From assembly GCF_002899455.1 (NCBI RefSeq), contig NZ_PPFB01000002.1, forward strand, positions 1-64,000: a DNA stretch of 64,000 nucleotides, in the 5' to 3' direction. Positions 15,992 to 27,900 of the stretch are shown here, one piece after another. The translations under genes and the position numbers were made by a program. The stretch comes from Streptomyces sp. DH-12 (GTDB lineage Bacteria > Actinomycetota > Actinomycetes > Streptomycetales > Streptomycetaceae). The notes under the pieces were generated by a model. It did not search any database. It was not told the DNA's origin and saw only the letters and a program-made list of their open reading frames with translations. Every line of letters begins with the position of its first letter. Position 1 is the first letter of the stretch.

Positions 15992-18900
15992 ATGGGGGAT
16001 GAGCTCGCGACGGCAGACACGGAAGCGGAGACCGCGTCCGAGACGGAATCGGCCGCATTACCCGGCCCGCTTCCTCTGCCCGAAGGAGCGGAGCCGGTCG
16101 ACGGGGTGACGGGCTATTACGCGCTCATCAAGGGCAGTTCGGTCACCGTCTTCGGCCCGGACGGCACCGAGATCGCCTCCGGCTCCCGCCGGGGCAACGT
16201 CGCGATGGGCCGGGTCGGCGACGCCCGCCTGGTGAGCGACGGGTTCGGGGACAGGCGGCTGTCCTCCTTCGCGATGTTGGCCGCGCGCCACCACCGGGCG
16301 GCGAACGACCCGAGCGTCCGTGACAAGGTCTGGGTGCGCTGGGAGGAAGACGGCGTCGCCGCGGTGTACGGCACCGATAAGTACGACGACGACGATCTGC
16401 GCGCGGTGAAGGCCGGGAACCTGTACTGGTCCGGGCAGCGGCAGGCGCGGGTGACCGGCCGGAGGTGGAACCAGGAAACCCGCGACCGCAACCTCGCCGC
16501 CGTGCTGCAGGCGTTCGCCCGGCAGGACCGCAACATCGTGATGCTGGCACCAGGCCAGACCCCGGAGGACCTGGTCGCCTCGCCGACGGCGGCCGCAGCC
16601 GTCCCGGCACAGCAGGCCCCGCCGACCGCGGCCACACCCGCTCCCCCGCCCGACCCCGAGCCGGAGCCGGAGCCGCTGGACCTCACCGGCCTGTCGTACG
16701 AGGAACTGGTGGAGGCGGAGGACGCCGCCGCCGTGGAGCGGTCCCGGGGCTACAGCACCGCGGCGGAGGACCGGTATCGGGCACTACGGCAGGAACGCGG
16801 AAAGCGGCTGCTGGACCGGGTGGCCACGACGGCGCCAGTCGCCGAGATGGGCGACGAGAACCTGGCCGCCGAGAGCGAATGGTGGCGGGCCAACAGCTAC
16901 AAGACGCCGTTCCACTCCTCGGATGAGGAGTACCGGACGCTGGATCGCCACTTCAGGGCGGTGCGCACCGAGCGGTACGCCCGCATCGCCCGGACCATCC
17001 TGGCCGGTCCGGCGGCTGCGGACCTGGACGACGAGGCGCTGGAGAGCACCTACGAGCGGGTCGGCCGGACGTGGACACGCCTACCGCGCGAGCACGAACT
17101 GCACGACCAGATCGCCGACTACCGCAAGGCCGTCCAGGAGGAACGGATCGCCCGCCGGGCGCGGTCCTACGGCGAGCGGACGCCGGTGGGCGAGATGACA
17201 CTGGAAGACCTGATCGCCGAGAGCGACGAGCTGGGATCGAGCCTCAACGCCACCAACGAGCAGTCCTCCTACTCCTACAGCGATGCGGTCAAGGAGGCCC
17301 GGGCGGCCCGGCTGAAGGCCGTGGAGGCGGAGTGGTTCCAGCGGAGCCTGGAGCAGAACCCGGATGCCGCTCGCGCGAGGCTGGGCGCGAACCTCGGCGG
17401 CCGCCGCACTGTGTTGATCGACGGCTCGGACCGCGGCTACGGCTACGTGGAGCGTCAGGGCAAGAAGTTCCGCGCCCTGACCAGCTACGACCAGCGCAGC
17501 AGCATCGGCGGCTTCGACTCCGCGCCGGCCGCGATGGCCGCCCTCGTCCGGCGCTACGACCAAGACCCGGAGACGCTGCCGCGCCGCACCTGGGGCCTGG
17601 AGCGGGAAGTGGACCTGCCGATCAGCGCCCACGACCCGCTGGTGTCATGGCTGCGGCGCAGGCCTTCGGAACTCTCCCCCGAGTACGACCGGGTGCTCAC
17701 CCTCCTCACCCCCTACCAGCTGCCGACACGGACGAAGGTGGCGAACCCGCTCACGAACCAGGTGATGCAGGCCTACCCGTTCCACTTCGAGGAGGGGCTG
17801 CTCGGGGAGCTGGTGCGGATCGCGGAGCGGACCACGGAAGACCTGCGCGAGCAGTCGCTGAACGAGAACCTGCCCAAGCGGGAGCGGGAGGCCGCCAAGC
17901 GGCGCATCCCGACGATGGGCGCCGCACTCATCGGCATCAACGCGGTGATCGAACAGGTGCGTGCCGCCGGCGGCGACGTCGACCGGCGCGGGGTGGACCA
18001 GTCCCGGCTGGCGGCGCAGATGGCGGCGCTGGCCGGTACCGTCAACGAGCAAGAGGGAGGCGAGGCCGATGGCGACGACGAGCCAGTACGAGACGCTGCT
18101 GCGCAGGCACTGGGAGGAGTTCCGGCCGCAGGAACTGGCGGCGATGCAGGACCCGGACCGGTACTTCCAGCGGCTGGGGGCGCAGATGAGCGAGGCGATC
18201 GCCGCGGCGGAGGAGGACCTGGAGGAGAGCCTGGAGCCGGAGACGGGCTACCAGGCCCGGATCGGACAGCTGGAGCAGATCAAGGCGACGGCGCGGGAGC
18301 AGGTGCTGCGCGAGATGCTGCCGCCGCCGGAGGACGCGGACAGCCCGGCGGCGCCGCTGAGTCCGGAAGCGGTGGAGCTGGCGGCGATCCGCAGGGAGCT
18401 GGAGAACCTGTAGCTCGGTTCCGCCCCGACCCGGCTGACCTGCCGCGCGGCCCGCTGGCCCGCGCTGAGGCGAACCTCGAAGCCATCAAGGTGCTGCGGA
18501 CGCTGGAGAGCGCCCGCCGCGGCGCCACCACCGAGGAGAAGCGCATCCTGGCCCGCTGGTCGGGCTGGGGCTCGGTCCCGACCGTATTCCTCGACGAGCC
18601 CGACCCCGATGAGCCGATCTACCGGCCCGGCGGCGAGTGGGAGGGCAGGTTCGAGACCGACCATGCCCGCTGGGAGTCCTACGACCGGGTGCGCGGCGAA
18701 CTGCGGGAGCTGCTGGACCCCTTCGAGTGGCGGGAGGCGTCCCGGGCCGTGCTGTCGGCCCACTACACCCCGCAGGGCGTCGCTGAGGCGATGTGGCAGG
18801 GCCTGGCCGCGTACGGCTTCGACGGCGGGGAGGTCCTGGAGGCCGGGTGCGGGTCCGGCGCGTTCTTCGGGGTGGCCCCGGAGGCCGCGCGGCTGACCGG

Positions 18901-21900
18901 CGTTGAGGTGGACCCCACCACCGCGGCGATCGCGGCCCGGATCTACCCGCACGCCAACGTGCTGCCCGAGTCGTTCACCGACACCGACGCCCCGGTCGGC
19001 ACGTTCGACCTGGTGATCGGGAACGTGCCGTTCGCGCAGGCCCCGTTCGGGGAGCGCCGCTACGGCGCGGCCGGGCACTCCCTGCACAACGGCTTCATCA
19101 TCAAGCAGCTCGCCCTGCTGCGGCCGGGCGGCTGCATGGCCGTGATCACCTCGCGGTGGACGCTGGACGGCGAGGACACCTCCGCCCGCCGGGCCATGTC
19201 CCGCTGGGGCGACCTGGCGGCCGCGTACCGCCTGCCGGCGGGCACCTTCGGCGAGACCGCCGACACCGACGTGGTCGCCGACGTGCTGGTCTTCCGCCGC
19301 CGCGCGGAGGGCGAGGAACCGGGCGACCAGACGTGGCTCGATGCCCCGGAGCGTGAGCTGGGCGGCAACACCCTGCCGGTGAACGCCTACTTCACCCAGC
19401 ACCCGGAGAACGTGCTGGGACGCCTGACGTCCGAGACGGGGCCGTACGGGCCACGGGTGACGGTGCAGGGCGACCCCGGCGAGGCCCCCCGGCTGCTGCG
19501 CGAGCGGATGGAGATCTCCGCCGCCGCGGCGGTCGCCGACGGTCAGGGCTACGTTCCGCACGAGGACGGGCCCGACCGCGCGCCGCTGCTGCTGCAGACC
19601 GCCCGCGAGAAGCACGCGACGGACTTCACCGGCCGCCTCTACACCGACGACGACGGACAGATCTGGCAGCACGTCAACGGCGAGGACCCGGTCCGGGTCA
19701 TCACCGCCGACGGTGTCACCGGCACCGAGCAGCTGCGGATGCTGCTGTCGCTGCGCGACACCGCGGGCGAACTGCAAGAGCTGGACCGCACCGGCAGCGA
19801 CCCCGACCGTGCGCGCGAGGTCCGCAGCCAGCTCGCCCGGCTGCACGCCTCCTACACGATGGCGCACGGGCCGCTGTCCCGGCCGCGGCAGACCCGGATG
19901 GCGCTGCCAACCGACGAGGCCAGGGACGCCGCCCGCGCCGCCGGCGTCGAGCCGGCCGACGACGAACGCCTTCCCACGGGCTGGGGCTGGTTCCGCCAGG
20001 ACCCGCACGCCGCCGTCGTCCTGGGCCTGGAGCACTGGGACCGGGCGAACGACCGGCCGGTGCCCTCCGAGGTCCTCACCCGGCGGCCGGGCGCCCACCG
20101 CGGCGACCTGGAGCCCACCGACGACCCGAAGACGGCACTGACGGCCGTGATGGGTGCCACCGGCGGCGTGGACCTACCGCTGATCGCCTCCCTGCTGGGC
20201 ACGACCCCCGAAGAGGCCCGCCGCCGCCTGGGCACCGAAGTCTTCGACAACCCGGTCACCAAGAAGCTGGAGCACGCCGGCGCCTACCTGTCCGGGCCGG
20301 TCCGGGTGAAGCTCGAACAGGCCCGTAAAGCGGCCGCCACCGATCCGACGTACGCGGTGAACGTCGCCGCACTGGAAGCGGTACAGCCACCGCCCAAGCG
20401 CCTGGGACAGTTCACCGCCCAGCTCGGCGCGCACTGGATTCCCGCGCACCTCGTGCAGGGCTTCCTGCGCGAGTACCTGGGCGACCCGACCCTCCAGGTC
20501 AGCCACAACGAGCGGTACGGCTGGTCCCTGGCCGCGGGCAAGGTGCCCGACGCGATCAACGCGCTCAAGGGCACCGAACGGCGCTCGGCAGTGCACATCG
20601 CCAAGGCCCTGCTCGGGCGGGCCTCGATGGTGGTCAACACCCTCGACGGCGACGGGGTCGACGAGGACGCCACCCGCGCGATGCGCTACAAGGCCGACGC
20701 GATGCGGTCGGCGTTCGAGGACTACTGCACCGCCAGTACCGCCCGGGTCACGCTGCTCACCGACGCCTACAACCGGCAGATGAACGGGCACGTCGTCCGC
20801 AACTACGACGGCCTCGCCCCGACCCTGGACGGCTTCACCACCGAGCGGACCCCGCACCCGTGGCAGCTCTCGGCGGCCGCTCGGATGCAGTTCGAGCGGG
20901 GCGTCGTCCTCGCGCACGAGGTCGGCCTCGGCAAGACCACCACGATGGTGATGGGCTCACAGGCCCTCAAGGCCTCCGGGCAGATCGCCAAGCCCTTCGC
21001 GGTCGTCCAGCCGCACCTGGCCCGCCAATGGCTGGACGAGGCCAAGCTGCTCTACCCCAACGCCGACATCCGCCTGATCACCTCCGACGACCTCGCCGAC
21101 GGCAACCGGCGCCCGCTCCTGGAGTGGCTGCGCGCCAACACCCCGGACCTGGTCATCTTCACCGAGGGCGCGTTCGGGTCGATCCGGATGAGCCCCGAGC
21201 AGCAAGAGCTGTACCTCTTCCGCGAGATCGAGTCGCTGAAGGAACAGCTCAAGCGCGAGCGCGGAGTCCCGCACAACAATTTCGCCCTGATGCAGCTGGA
21301 ACGGCGCCTGACCACGGTGGAAGCCCGCATCCGGCGCAACGCCGCGCCAATGCGCACCCCGGGCGAGGTGTACTGGGAGGACCTGGGCTTCGACTACGCG
21401 CTCGTCGACGAAGCGCACCGCTTCACCGCCGTGGGCTTCCGCTCCAAGGAGGCCGGCGGCGAGGCCGCGAGCGTCCGCGCGGTGGACCTGCACCAGAAGC
21501 TCAGGTGGCACCACCAGGTGGCGGAGGCCCACGGCGGCCGCCCCACCGTCACCCTCGGCACCGGCACGCCGATGGAGAACTCCATCTTCGAGCAGTACTC
21601 GGTGCTCGAACTGGCGACGCCGTGGCTGCTGGACCAGTTCGGGGTGCACGGCCCGGACCTGTGGTCGGAGACCTTCGGGCAGAAGGTCCAGCGCATCGAG
21701 ATGGCGCCGGACGGCAGCGGCCTGACGATCGTCGAACGCTTCTCCCGGTTCGTGTCGAAGTCCACGATGAAGACGATGTGGGGGCTGGCCGCCGACACCA
21801 AGACCGGCGACGACGTCGGGATCGTGCGGCCCAAGCTCGCCGGCGGCGCCCCGGAACTGGTGCTGGTGGAGCCGACCGCCGACCAGCGCGCCCGGCTCCA

Positions 21901-24900
21901 GACCCTGGTGGCCCGCGGCCAGGCGATCCACGCCGGTGACGTCACCCGCGACGAGGACAACATGCTGGCCGTCTCCGGCGAGGGCCGCGCAGTCGCGCTC
22001 GACCCCCGGCTGGTGGACGCCAGCGCGCCCGCGGCGAACAAGCTGGTGACGGCGGCCGACATCATCGCGGTGGGCTACCACGCCCACAAGGACCGCACCT
22101 ACGCCGTCTCCAGCCGCGACGACACCCCGCACCCGGTCCCCGGCGGGCTGTTCTTCGTCTTCTGCAACAGCGGCACCCCCGGCGGCAACAACAAGGGCGG
22201 CTTCGACGCCTACGCCGAACTGCGCGACCTGCTCGCCGCCCGCGGCGTGCCCCGCGACATGGTCCAGTTCGCGCAGGACAACGCCACCCCGGAGAAGAAG
22301 GCCGCGATGTCGGAGGCCGCCAACAACGGCGGCATCGCGGTCCTCATGGGCTCCACCGAAGTCCTCGGCACCGGCTTCAACGGCCAGAACCGGGCCTACG
22401 CCCTGATGCACCTGGATCAGGACTGGACCCCGGCCAGCATGGTCCAGCGCAACGGCCGCGTCATCCGCCCCGGCAACCAGCACGAGGAGGTGAACATCTA
22501 CTTCCTGGCCACCAAGGGCAGCATGGACGCCTGGCAGGTCGGACTGCTCACCTCCAAGGCGGAGGGGCTGCGCGACATCCAGCGTCCGCCCGGCGAGGGC
22601 GACGACGACAACGACACCGTCGAAGAGATCGGCGCGAGCGACTGGGACTACGCCACGATGGCCGCCGAGATCGGCGGCAACCCCTTCATGCGGCAGTTCA
22701 TGGAGGCCAAGGTCCACCTCCAGGGCCTGGAGGCCGACCGGCGCAACGCGGCCGCCGACCGCGTCCGCCAGGCGGAGCTGCTGGACGCCAAAAGAAATGA
22801 ACTCGCCAGCACCCAGCGTGCCATCGCCCTCCGGGACGCCGCCCTGCCGAAGGTCACCGCCACGATCCGCGGCGACGCCTTCCAGATCCGGGTCGGCGGC
22901 CGCGACTTCGACAAGCGCGGCGAGGCCGGTCCGGTCGTCCGCCAGGCCGTCGCCGACGCCCTGCGCGGGCACAGCAGCCTCGGAATGGGGCCGTGGACGA
23001 CGATCGGCACCTTCGGTGGCCTCGACTTCGCGGTACGGCCGGAGATCCTGGACGGCGGCGAGATCCGCGCCCACGTCGGCTTCCCCGACCTGCGGCACAG
23101 CGAATCCGTCTGCTCCATCGGCGACCTGGCCAACCCGAAGTTCGGCGGCACCGTCATCGGCCGCCTGGCGACTGCGCTTGAGAAGGCCGAAGACCACCAG
23201 CTCATGGACCGCGAACGCGTTCCGGTGCTGGAATCCGAGATCACGCTGCTCGCCGCGCAGCAGACCTCAGTCGACTACGGGCCGGCCATCGAGCACGCCC
23301 GGCACCGTGTGGAGCTGCTGGACGCCGTGGTCGGCGCGATCACCGAGCGGGACAAGCTCCCGGAGCTGACCGAGTCCATGCTCGACCCGGAGAGGTACCG
23401 CACCCCCGAGAGCCGCAAGAAGGCCATCGCGGAGCGTGCCGAGCAGCGCGCACCCCATCAGGCGAAGGTCGACCAGGCGGCAGCCGCCCTCGCCGCGTTC
23501 GACGAGACGACCCCCGTCCCCGAGCTGCCCACGGCCCCCGCGCCGGCGCCGAACCCGGCACCCACGCCCACGCCTGCGCCTGCGCCTGTGCCCGACGAAA
23601 CAGCCGCCAGGCCCACCGGCAGCTCCGGCCCCCGTCCCGCGGAGGGGGCCCAAGCACCGCCGGAGCAGGCCCCGCCGGGGCCAGAGGACGGCAGCAGCAC
23701 CGAGGAAACCCCGAAGTCCCAGAGTCCCGAAGTACCGGAGTCACAGACCAGCGAACCGCCCGGCGACGAGCCCGGCCCCGGGGCGGAGGAGCAGCCCGAG
23801 CCTGGCTTCGTCACCCGGATCACGCCCCCAGCGGGCACGGCGATCGACCGCTCCTGGTGGGTGGGTGCCTACGGCCAGTGGGACACGTCCAACGTGGGAC
23901 GCAAGGGCGTTCCGTCCGCCCTGATCGAGTTCGCGTCTGAGGCGGAGGCGGCGGGATGGGCCGTGGCGCTGCGCGCCGGGTCCGTCGCGGCTGAGGACGG
24001 GGAATCATCGCTGGGCGTGTGGGAGTGCGAGGCGTCTGGCACGACCCACGACAACAGCCGGGGTGGGGAGTCGCTCGCCGTTCTGTCCTTGGTGTGGACT
24101 CAGGCTGAAGGCGCTAAGCGCTGGCCGTTCGACACTGAGCGCTCCGGGGCGGAGCTTGGCGGCCGCCTTCTGCCCGGATACGTGACGCTGACCGACTACC
24201 GGCGTGCCCTGTCTCAGGCCCGGGTGCGGCAGGTAGACCCCGCGGCAAAGGACACGGAGGCTGCCACTCGTGAGGCGGAGTCAGCAGAGGCGGACTCGTC
24301 CGCCGGTACAGACGGCGCCTCCCAGCCCGCTCCCGACGAACAGATCGGCGTATCCCTGGCGCAAGACAGCGACGAGTACGGGACGGCCAACCTGTACGAG
24401 GAGTTCGGTCTCGTGCCGCCGGAACGCGTCCCGAACCCAACTCCGCAGGATGAGCCGGAGACGGACGCGGAGGGGGAGAAGACCGACGGCGTCCCGGACG
24501 GGCAGATGACCGTGGAAGAGGCGCAGGCCGAAGCCGCGCCCGCCGGCCCGGAAGGCACCCCGCCCGCGCCTCCTGAGCCCTCCGTCGTCTTGGCCACCCC
24601 GCCGACGTCCTCGCGGGACACCCCGGAGTCCCTCCAGCAGTCCGAGCAGCGGTTCGGCGGCCCGGAGCAGCTGGCTCAGTACGCGGGCCGGGCGGACATC
24701 ATCCCGACGAGCATGTCGTCCTCCACGGTCTGGCTCGACGGTCGGCTGATCGGCTACGTCACGGACCTCAACCAGACGGTGGGGGCGGCACATCACCAGT
24801 CGTGGCCTGCCGAGATGCGGCAGGCGCCCGGGCCCCGCTTCGAGAGTCGGCCCCCCTTCGGCCACAGGGACTCCGTATCGGCTCTGCTCGAAGACAGCCA

Positions 24901-27900
24901 GGCAGCGGTGGCGGAACTGGTGGCCCGCGCCCTCCAGGTGCCCGTGCCCCGGGAGGCCATCGACGCGGACACTACCTGGACGCTCAACGCCGCGCTCGGC
25001 ACGATCCGCCTCTCCCCCAGCTACGCGGGCGAGGACCAGGAAGCCGCCGCACGCCTGTCGGCCCTGCGGCAGGTCGTGGAGAACCTGAGTGCCGGACAGC
25101 TCACCAGCACGGACCTCGCGGATGACCTGGCGCTGGTGCACGACGATCTGCTCTGGGCTGCCGACCTCGCCGACACGTCCGCGCCCTACCTGACCCGGGC
25201 CGCTGAGGAACTGGCCGTCCTGCTGGCGGCCACCCGCCCGGACGATCCCCGAGCCTGGCGGCCCGACCCGTTCGTGGCGGCGCCGGCCGACGTCGAGCAG
25301 CCCACGCCAGCACCCGCCCCCGCCCGACCCCGCGCCCGGAGAAAGGGGAGCGCGGCCGCGCCCGGCGCAGGGACAGAACAGCTCGGGTTGTTCGGCGATC
25401 CGGCACAGGACCCGTCGGAAGGCCCGGCGGAGCCGGAGACGACCACGGGCAGCGGTGCCGTTCCTACCGAGGACGGGCGAGAGGCGCGGCTTCGGGCGGC
25501 GCTCAGCGAGGGCGAGACGATCGCCCCCGTGTCGTTCACCGACCGGCGCGAACCGACGGCGGGCTGGATTCTGACGACGGCGGGCGGGCACACGTTCCGG
25601 CTGCGCCCTGTGACGTACTCCCGTCCGGATGAGGACCAGTGGGAGGCCGGTCACGACGCTGACGGCTCCTACTGGTGGAACGCGAACCTGGAGGACCGGC
25701 CCCTTGCCGCCGTGCTGGCGCGCATCCGTGAGGACTCGGCGACCCGTACCCGGTTCGCTTCGCTGTGGGCCCGGCACGGGCACCTGACAGCGCAGGCCCC
25801 CCAGTTCGAGACGACCACGGACCGGGTCCAGCTCGAAGAGGGCGTGTACCTGGTCCGCCGGTTCGGCCGTATCGGCCTGATCGCGTCGTGCCGGTGGGGC
25901 TGGGAGCACCTGACCGACCCGGACGGCGCGCAGGGCCGCACCGGTGAGGACTGGTCTCGGAAGGGCCCGGATAACCGGCAGTACGTCGCCGAGTGGAAGA
26001 TCTGGAACTCAGCCCAGGACGCCATTCCGAACGCGCGGCTACGGGTCGTGGCCCAGCTCACGGACGACATGGCCGACACGCCGGACGCGTACTGCGATGC
26101 GTCGACGCCGTACGTCGGCAAATGCTCGGCGAAGCGCTCGGGCGCCCGGTACACGGTCGCCGTCGACGATGACCAGGGCAGCGAACTTGGTCACTACACC
26201 GTGTGCGCGCGGTGCCTGTCTCACCGCCTCCTGAACGACGAGGACAGGCGCTTCGGCTACCGCGACGTTGAGAGCCTTGTGGGGGCCCTGGCCAAGGGTG
26301 ATCCGAAGGTGGTCGACCTGCACTGGAAGCAGTGGCCCGACCGGATCGCTGAGCTTGCCGGACAGATGCTGTCGGCCGCGCTGGATGCCGGAGACACCGC
26401 CCCGTGGCCCGCGCAGGCTCTGACGAGTCAGCTCCTCGCCGAGGCGTGCGAAGCGGGCGACGACCGCGCCATGCGGGAAGCGCGAGCGGAGGTGAAGGCT
26501 GCGGGCGGGGACGCGGCGGCACAGAAGCGGGCGGCGGCGGAAGTGGCCGCAGCACGCCAGGACCGGGCAGCGCTGGTCGCCCGGCGTGGCGCGACCCACG
26601 TGGAAGCGGCGAACGAGGCCGACCGCACGGCCGTCGCCATCCTCGAACTCGTCGGCTGGGGAGTGGAGGGCAGCGGCGCGGCGCCGGAGCCTGCTGAGGA
26701 GGCGGCGCCCGAGGTCGTCGACGTCAATACGCTGACCGTCAGCCCGAAGGACCGCAACGGCGAGCCGTCCCCGTATGAGTTCACCGTCACCGGCCCCGGG
26801 CTGACCGTCGGCGAGTACGAAATCTCCCACGATACCCAGGGCAAGGGCGCGCGGGGGATCATGTGGCGGGCGACCTGGCACGGTGTAGAGCCGTCGGGCC
26901 GGTGGGACGTGATCAGCATCGGCTCCGGCGAGGGCGAGAGCGCGGCCCTGGCGGCCGTCGCTGAGCATGCGGCCAAGGCTGGCCGGGACTTGGCCGCCGG
27001 GTTCGCCGTCGCCCGCCGCATGCACCATGACGCCGGACTGTGGATACTGCCGGAAGTCGGGGAGTCGGAGGCGATCCAGTACCACCCTGACGGCTCGTGG
27101 ACGATCACCGCCGAGACCGGCGCCCTCTACACAGTCCGCCGGGAGTGGGAGGGCCGCACCGCCTCCGGTGATCTGGCGCCGCTCCTGATCGAGGAACAAG
27201 CGGGGACCTTGATCGCATCCTGCACCGCCGTCGACAGCTACATGTCCGCGTGGGCGCCGATGCTCGAACGTCTCCGCCTCCACGCCACGGCGGTTGCTGA
27301 CGGTGTGCCGCACGCGACGGCCGTCACCCTCGGCGGCCCGGGTACGTCGTGGGTCGAGGCGTGGTGTGTGTGCAGCTGGACCGAGCGCGCCGATGTCGCC
27401 GAGTACGCCGGCCGCGTCCCCGCCGGTGAGGCACTGGCTCAGGCGCACCGCCAGGCCCACCTCCCGGAGACGTCGGCAGCGGCTGAGGTACCGGCCGCCG
27501 CTGAACTGCCGGAGCTGGACGTGGTGCTCCCGGATGTCGACCTGGCGACTCTCGACGTCGCCGGACCGTACGACACCGACGAGGAAGCGCAGGCGGATAT
27601 CAAGCGGCTGAGCACGGCGTTCGCGCAGTGGGAGGCGCTGCCCACCGTCCAGCGCTTCTACGAAGCGGACCGGCAGCAGCGCTCGGACGGTCAGCGCATC
27701 CCGACCAACCCCGTCGCCCAGCTGGCGGCGGTCTACCGGGACGCCGAGCGGATGCTGCGGGAGGGCCCCTCAGCCTCGCCCGACGACCTCGTGCTTGAGG
27801 TCCACACGGTGGCGGTCTGGAGCGCGGTCCTGGAGCCCGTGGTCGACGAGGACCTGCGCACCCCGCTGAGGCAGGTACGGGAGGCCGCCGCCCTCCTGGC

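Noticed and set aside
18248..20098. 616-codon minus-strand frame antisense to the methylase domain
   Set aside because: Its composition (Gly/Arg/Val/Leu with few Lys/Ile) is the usual mirror of GC-rich coding DNA; the plus strand has catalytic motifs.
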